From Candolleomyces eurysporus (Eukaryota > Basidiomycota > Agaricomycetes > Agaricales > Psathyrellaceae), in the NCBI GenBank assembly GCA_027579435.1, contig JANBPK010000462.1, forward strand, positions 1 through 11,283: a DNA stretch of 11,283 nucleotides, read 5' to 3'. The notes below the pieces were generated by a model. It saw nothing but the letters and a program-made list of their open reading frames with translations. It did no database searches and was not told the DNA's origin. Every line of letters begins with the position of its first letter. The first letter of the stretch is position 1. Shown piece after piece: positions 6,779-11,283 of the stretch. The position numbers and the translations under genes are program-made.

Positions 6779-7413
6779 ATGATTGTCCAAATGGCTCGAT
6801 TGCCCAGCGGCGAGTAGTAGTATGCCTCATATGGCCATTCGAACACGAGCAAAGCGAGGGGTCGATTGTCACCGTATCTTACCTTCCCCTCTGGAGGTAT
6901 CGAACGTGCTAAACAATTTTATCCTTCTTGGTCGTCCTTGTCAGCCGTCATGGAGTACGATGATCTGGCCCATTACACTCGCAAGACATAGTACGAGGTC
7001 AACGGAATCTCCGTCGACCCCTCGCACGCCTGCAACCAGTCCATGGCCACCTCGATTCAGTCCACGTTTCCCCGGTCCATGGAAGAACGTCGTTGATTTT
7101 TCTGCGAGTTCAAGGGATATTGCTGAATGCGAAGATCATCGGCTGCGACGACGCGGTCAAAGACTCAGCAGCAGCCCAAGTGGTCTGAAAATCATTGGAC
7201 ACTGGTCAATTCGAAGCTGCCCGCGGTCTGGTGGCCAAACCTCAAAGATGAGACGTTCCCCACTGTCATTTGCACATTAATGTTGGCCCTTGGCCCGATG
7301 GAGACCCTCTCCACCAGGCCGTGGTCAAAAACACTGCGATTATTTTGCATTCAAAGGCAAGTTCAACAAACATCATGATTCAATATTTCACAGTCTATCA
7401 GTACGATTCGTGA
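6779..7413 (+). pseudogene. Remnant of an unidentified gene
   Basis: Two stretches carry clear coding character. The first is 6779-7093: ATG at 6779, with segments RLSPYLTFPSGG, DLAHYTRKT and VNGISVDPSHACNQ. After a shift near 7097-7101 the second runs 7102-7413, with GILLNAKIIGCDDAVKDSA, CHLHINVGPWPDGDPLHQ, AVVKNTAIILHSK and a final TGA. Premature stops are TAG at 6815 and 6818, TAG at 6989, TGA at 7094, 7186 and 7249. Each could come from CAG or CGA by one C-to-T change. The shift lies in a run of five T, where a sixth would restore the frame. I do not recognise the family. The stretch might also be the N-terminal part of the kinase-like gene that follows directly in another frame. Confidence 0.5.
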
Positions 7414-8408
7414 CAGTTATTTTAGCGATTGAACTCATCCTTTTTTACGAGCACGACGAGTATCGCAACCATACCAACTTCCCTGTCATTCTCCTTGGCA
7501 TAGGTGTTACCAAAGCATGTGTTGCGGCAGCCGTTTGCATGGGTTCATGGATCTATGTCTTAACTCTACTCTCTCTCAAGCGAACTTCCTTGACGGAAGC
7601 GTACCATCCGAAGGATGTCGACACGCTCGCTCGCGTATTCAAATGGATAGGTCATTCCCTTCTGGAGCTCCACAGCCGTTACGGGGACATTCAAACCATC
7701 TCTGATAGTACTGTCGCGGATAGTTGTGGCCTTGTCCTTGCCGTAGTTCCCAACCCAACGCCTGTTGACTCTACTGGCTTCCATCAAGGCTGATGTACCG
7801 GGGCTTTGTTCCCAGAAAAAGGGAGTTGGCAACTTGTTCTTTCGATGATCAAGGACAAAGAGCCCCTCCGCCCAAGTACGTTGCAACAGTCGCTGGCAAC
7901 GACGACTAGGACCTCTGGGTTGTTAACTGGATCTGGTTCTGGAGCCACTGAGGTGACCGTCAAGTTCATGGCACGCTATCATTCTACTGCACTTCGATTC
8001 TTATAAGACGCTGAGCCGCTCCTGCGAACGCGTTGTTGGAGACATGATCATGGAGAGAGTGCAGGATCAAGTACCTGCACAGCTTCTTGAACGCAACCAC
8101 ACGCATTCGGAAGCCAGTGATGGATGTCGCCGCGTTATTGCAGGCCCGCCGCAGAAGATTGAAGCTGTGATCCAGCTGCTTCATTCAGTAGGTATTGTGT
8201 TTGACCATGATTTGGGACCGAACAACGTCTTTTGCACTGTTCCGAGGTCGGGGTCGTCAGTTGACGAATATTGCCAATCTCCTTCTGACGCTGATCACAT
8301 TATGTGAATCTTGTTCGATTTTGATTGGGCTGTAATAGGCAGCGAAGGGAGTTACCTGGGGGTACTAGGTGCACGAGACATTCTTCGACGGTTCCCATCA
8401 GACTTCTG
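7414..8408 (+). pseudogene. Remnant of an agaricomycete protein-kinase-like gene
   Basis: Frame 7414-8006 contains NHTNFPVILLGIG, an ARVFKWIGHSLLELH segment (the pre-kinase region typical of these proteins) and TEVTVKFMARYHSTA, which fits the beta-3 strand with its Lys. It is interrupted by TGA at 7791-7793. After a shift near 8000, 8008-8408 gives CERVVGDMIMERV, IEAVIQLLHSVGIVF, then HDLGPNNV (catalytic-loop position, in place of the usual GDLRxPN) at about 8202-8230 and LFDFDWA (DFG position). A TGA at 8305-8307 sits just before LFDFDWA. The order matches large Agaricomycete families of kinase-like proteins of unknown substrate. With two internal stops and a frameshift it is probably dead. 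The start is uncertain, and no intron was identified. Confidence 0.55.
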
Positions 8409-8682
8409 ATGTTGGTCGGTAGGTAGTAATGGCACAAGGACTGAAGATGAGCGCCAATAGATCTCCATTCCCAATATTGTTGCATTGTAATCTGGCGAGA
8501 TCTTTATGTCTACTGTTTGTCCCCAGGATGCCTATTCGAACCTATCTCGCGCGAGATCAGTACAGAAGAACTAGAGGTTTGGCCCCACACTGATTTGATG
8601 AAAGNCCCCCCAAGAGCTCCCTATTAAATAGCCGGATTACCGTGTTTCTATCCATCTTTTCATTCTCTCATCTCATTAACTG
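8409..8682. promoter_or_regulatory. Promoter region of the DUF6533-type gene
   Basis: TATTAAATA at 8622-8630 lies about 55 nt before the ATG at 8683. It is followed by a pyrimidine-rich stretch (8645-8675) typical of fungal transcription starts. An N at 8605 precedes six C. No other elements are recognised. Confidence 0.5.
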
Positions 8683-10393
8683 ATGTCTTCAACAAACTCG
8701 TCTATGAGAGATCTGGCTGATGAAACCATATACCAGGTACCAATCTGGTTGTCAATTCGTCGAGGAAGTGCTAATAATGACTGCTGAATAGTATTATCAA
8801 TGTAAGCTCTAAGCTATTCACATACCACGTCACGACTACTCAGTCACGCAACGCAGTATCGGCGGCAGTGGCATTTGTGCGATAGCCCAAGCATTTTTGG
8901 GTGACATTCGCTTACCTTTTATATAAGATATATTATACATTGACGACATTCGATGAAGATGTACGTCTTATCCACTTTCCCCCCCTACCTTCTTGCTCTA
9001 AGTGGAACGAAGGTGATTGAAATCTGGCCGAGACGATGGAGTCTAGGAAAGGTGTTATACCTTCTCATCCGATATACCTCTCTCCTATCTTTTGCTGCTT
9101 ACATGCCGCGTAGGTCACCTATTCTGTCAGTTCCCAGCTACTCGATTCGATTTATCAACTCCTTCGCTTTGCAGTGGAACTTCGCATTTACACATCCCCA
9201 TGGGAAGCAAAGGTCAGCTTGAACAGTTCGTTGCTGGGATGCCGTCATTGGGTTTATGAAACTGACTCCTGGGTTCATGCTTTCACCTCTCAGACTTGCC
9301 GAACTTTACAAATCGTTGCAAAGGGTGAGCTCGCGAGCCATTCTGATAGTTTTAGGGACATTGGATGAATTAATCTCCTTCACGGCGTTATACATGTTCC
9401 TTACAGTCGCAGGCCTGGTCACAAGTCACTGTACAGAAGGTCTGAGATTTAAATCTAGCTGACTTGACGCTCACCAACCACTTCTGTCTTCTAACTCGGT
9501 CAGTTTCGATGGTGATTTGCCTGTATGCTCTTGTGGGAGCCAATCGGCGAATTTTGGTCTGCATAGTGGTCACATACCTGGTACATCTACATCCCAGTGG
9601 AAGCATCCCTTCAATGCTAACTCCACTCTCCTCCTCTTCGTATCAACAGCTTTTTACAGGTCCCGTCTCTGTCCTACACATCCTTTGGGCTACCTCAATT
9701 AAAGGTTTGGCTCATTACAAATAGCTGGGAAACCGGAGGGTTTACTTCGCTTATCTCCTTGCTCACAGTTACTCACGAACCACTTTCATACCATCTTGGA
9801 TTTCAATGCACATTTGCCTTTAGACCGGTGGACGACATATATCTAGCTATTAGAGGGTGCTTCTCTGCTGCTGGTACAATTCGTACGTCTGTTCCGATCT
9901 CTTGAAATCGATGACGGCATATTTTACAGCCCATTCAAACACACGTACTTTAGTGGTGTTTTCCCTGGCATTTTACACCTTTTTTGTACGATATCGGAGG
10001 GAGAGCAGCACCTTGCTCAATATCGTGAGGAGGGAGGGAGGGATTTACTATATCTCCCTGTTCAGTGAGTCAGAGTAGACTTTCCAACGAAATCGAAGCT
10101 AAATGAGTGATTGTGATTACTACGGTTGAAACTAGTCGAACGCTTGCTTGTTATGCTGGTCTATATCCCTGGCTTTCCGGTACGTCTTACCCGCGCTTTC
10201 GATCGACAGCAAATTCGTTGTTCTCATGCGTAAAGTGGTCATTTCATGATGCCACGCTTAGGTTCAGGACAAGTACGGCGTACTCGATGCGTAAGTCTAC
10301 ATTCAGTCTTACTCTTTTGATTTGATATCAATCTTCTGCCCAGGACCTCAGTACTCATACCGCCCATTTTTGCGGGGCGTCTTCTCCTTATGA
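8683..10393 (+). CDS. DUF6533-type multi-pass membrane protein, 13 exons
   Basis: Exons as read: 8683-8736, 8792-8801, 8844-8876, 8928-8960, 9013-9109, 9175-9324, 9504-9580, 9650-9704, 9769-9882, 9930-10064, 10136-10179, 10236-10290 and 10344-10393 (stop TGA), giving about 300 residues. From exon 3 to the stop every junction keeps one frame, with GT...AG at each. Family features in order: an SRNAVSAAVAF helix, LTTFDEDVIEIWPRRWSLGK then VLYLLIRYTSLL (the Trp-rich loop and second helix of DUF6533), ICLYALVGANRRIL, DDIYLAIRG, FSLAFYTFFVRYRRESSTLL then REGGIYYISLF, and LLVMLVYIP. Such proteins are predicted seven-helix membrane proteins of unknown function, expanded in Agaricomycetes. Oddities: a 10-nt exon 2 whose phase does not fit exon 3 by one base, and a long intron 6 (179 nt). 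Either the N-terminal model is wrong or there is one indel; the rest looks functional. Confidence 0.72.
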
Positions 10394-10668
10394 CGATGAA
10401 AGTAGAGGGAAGAAGGACTCAGGAAATCGGGTCTACGCTTGTCGTGTTCGCAAACTCTAGGCAGGCTCAAACACAGTCAGACCGTTTAGTCAGCGATGGT
10501 CTCAATTCCAGGCTCCAGCATCAAGCTTGAATTCACCTTGTGCTTGTAAAGTTAGCGCTGGAGGTCGCCTTGTGTAGTGCAAGTAGCTACTTATGTGCGT
10601 AGAGATATAGACAGCCGTCACTTGCTGATGTCATCCTTGTCACCACTTGCTTCTAGACGGTCTTGAAG
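10394..10668. other. 3' flank of the DUF6533-type gene
   Basis: No gene is seen. A second frame from the last acceptor (10344) stays open to a TAG at 10458, but the phase of the preceding exon favours the earlier stop at 10391. No clear polyadenylation signal was identified. Confidence 0.35.
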
Positions 10669-10896
10669 ATGGATCGCCCTAACCGAATATTTGGCTTAGG
10701 ACAGGCTGTGGCTCATTTGGTTCACAGGGAAAACACCAAACTTCAGCTGACGGTGCTTGACCCAAAACTCGTCAATTCTTATCGCCTTTACATTGCCTTG
10801 GATGAGGTAGCCATCGCTGGGTGCCAACTATCGGTCGTCTCATTTATTGTAGCAACTTTCCGTGACTTTAGGCGCAGACTTGATGTGGACCATTAA
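10669..10896 (+). CDS. Small open reading frame, 75 codons, doubtful
   Basis: It begins ATG GAT CGC CCT and ends TAA. The peptide (MDRPNRIFGLGQAVAHLV at its start) has a mixed composition and a mildly hydrophobic stretch (IAGCQLSVVSFIVATF). I recognise no family. It may be an exon of a larger gene or chance; the sequence upstream offers a CTTCTAG-type acceptor (10651-10657) but no matching exon was found. Confidence 0.2.
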   Translation: MDRPNRIFGLGQAVAHLVHRENTKLQLTVLDPKLVNSYRLYIALDEVAIAGCQLSVVSFIVATFRDFRRRLDVDH

Positions 10897-11224
10897 ATAA
10901 GGCAATCGTACGATAGAAGAATGGCAAAATGTACCCTGGCATCGATACATCGGTGAGAAAAACAGATCGAATTACGGTTTCTAAGACGAAGCAGGACACT
11001 AAAACAGGAATTGGTGAAGTGCTTGACGCACACATAATTACTGACTATTACCCATCCAGTTCTTTAAATGGATGGGACGGAAGAGGGCAAGTAAGTGGCC
11101 TCAAGTCTGGTTAGTAGACTGCGCATACATCATGAGGCATCTTGTTGTTCGACAAAATCCAACAATCTCGATGACGCATTTTTCAGTAATGTAAGACGGT
11201 TATTACTAGCTGTGAGTCACTTAC
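10897..11224. other. No supported gene; one strong inverted repeat
   Basis: The notable element is CCCATCCA (11051-11058) and TGGATGGG (11069-11076), an 8-bp perfect inverted repeat with a 10-nt spacer. A plus-strand open frame from ATG 10930 reads through it to a GTAAGT at 11091, without recognisable features. Confidence 0.35.
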
Positions 11225-11283
11225 CCACCGGTTTCAGGATTGAGAAGAGCTATCAATCGCCTTAACTCAACGTCGAACCAAAA
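11225..11283 (-). CDS. Possible partial exon at right edge
   Basis: On the minus strand the last 59 bases are open (FWFDVELRRLIALLNPETGG) and end at a perfect GTAAGT donor (11224-11219). The peptide looks coding, with alternating charge and a Leu-rich helix. The gene would enter from the right. No family is recognised, and the next exon could not be placed with confidence. Confidence 0.3.

Overview
The window reads as nuclear DNA of a filamentous basidiomycete, most likely an Agaricomycete. Three things point there: introns of about 50 nt with GTRNGT donors and CTNA-type branch points, a KDZ-type transposase with its cysteine-cluster (CxC1-like) N-terminus, and a multi-exon DUF6533-type membrane protein. 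No bacterial operon structure or Shine-Dalgarno sites are seen. All functional names come from recognising protein patterns by eye; no search was run.

Layout: (1) 1-1244, minus: the 5' portion of a KDZ/CxC1 transposase-like gene. Four exons join without a stop, and the gene runs off the left edge. (2) About 1590-3830: a cluster of tRNA-like units, mostly head to tail on the plus strand, with one near-complete unit and one remnant on the minus strand. Each good unit has a tRNA-like acceptor stem, D arm and T arm, but 107-136 nt of mostly unrelated sequence replaces the anticodon arm. This is the most unusual structure here. (3) About 4648-6345, minus: a decayed 3-ketoacyl-CoA thiolase (beta-oxidation) that has lost its nucleophilic Cys codon and its GHP histidine. 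(4) 6779-7413, plus: remnant of an unidentified gene with premature stops. (5) About 7414-8408, plus: remnant of an agaricomycete protein-kinase-like gene with a DFD-W motif. (6) 8683-10393, plus: a roughly 300-residue DUF6533-type multi-pass membrane protein in 13 short exons. It is the best-preserved gene in the window, with one unresolved splice phase. (7) 10394-11283: weak candidates only, including a possible partial minus-strand exon at the right edge.

The genes form no evident pathway. The setting looks like an accessory, repeat-rich region: transposase, tRNA-derived repeats, three broken genes and one lineage-expanded membrane protein. One technical caution matters. The four N characters all sit directly before a run of 5-6 identical bases, and most single-base frameshifts inferred in the thiolase fall in short runs of identical bases. 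Part of the apparent decay could therefore be sequencing error.
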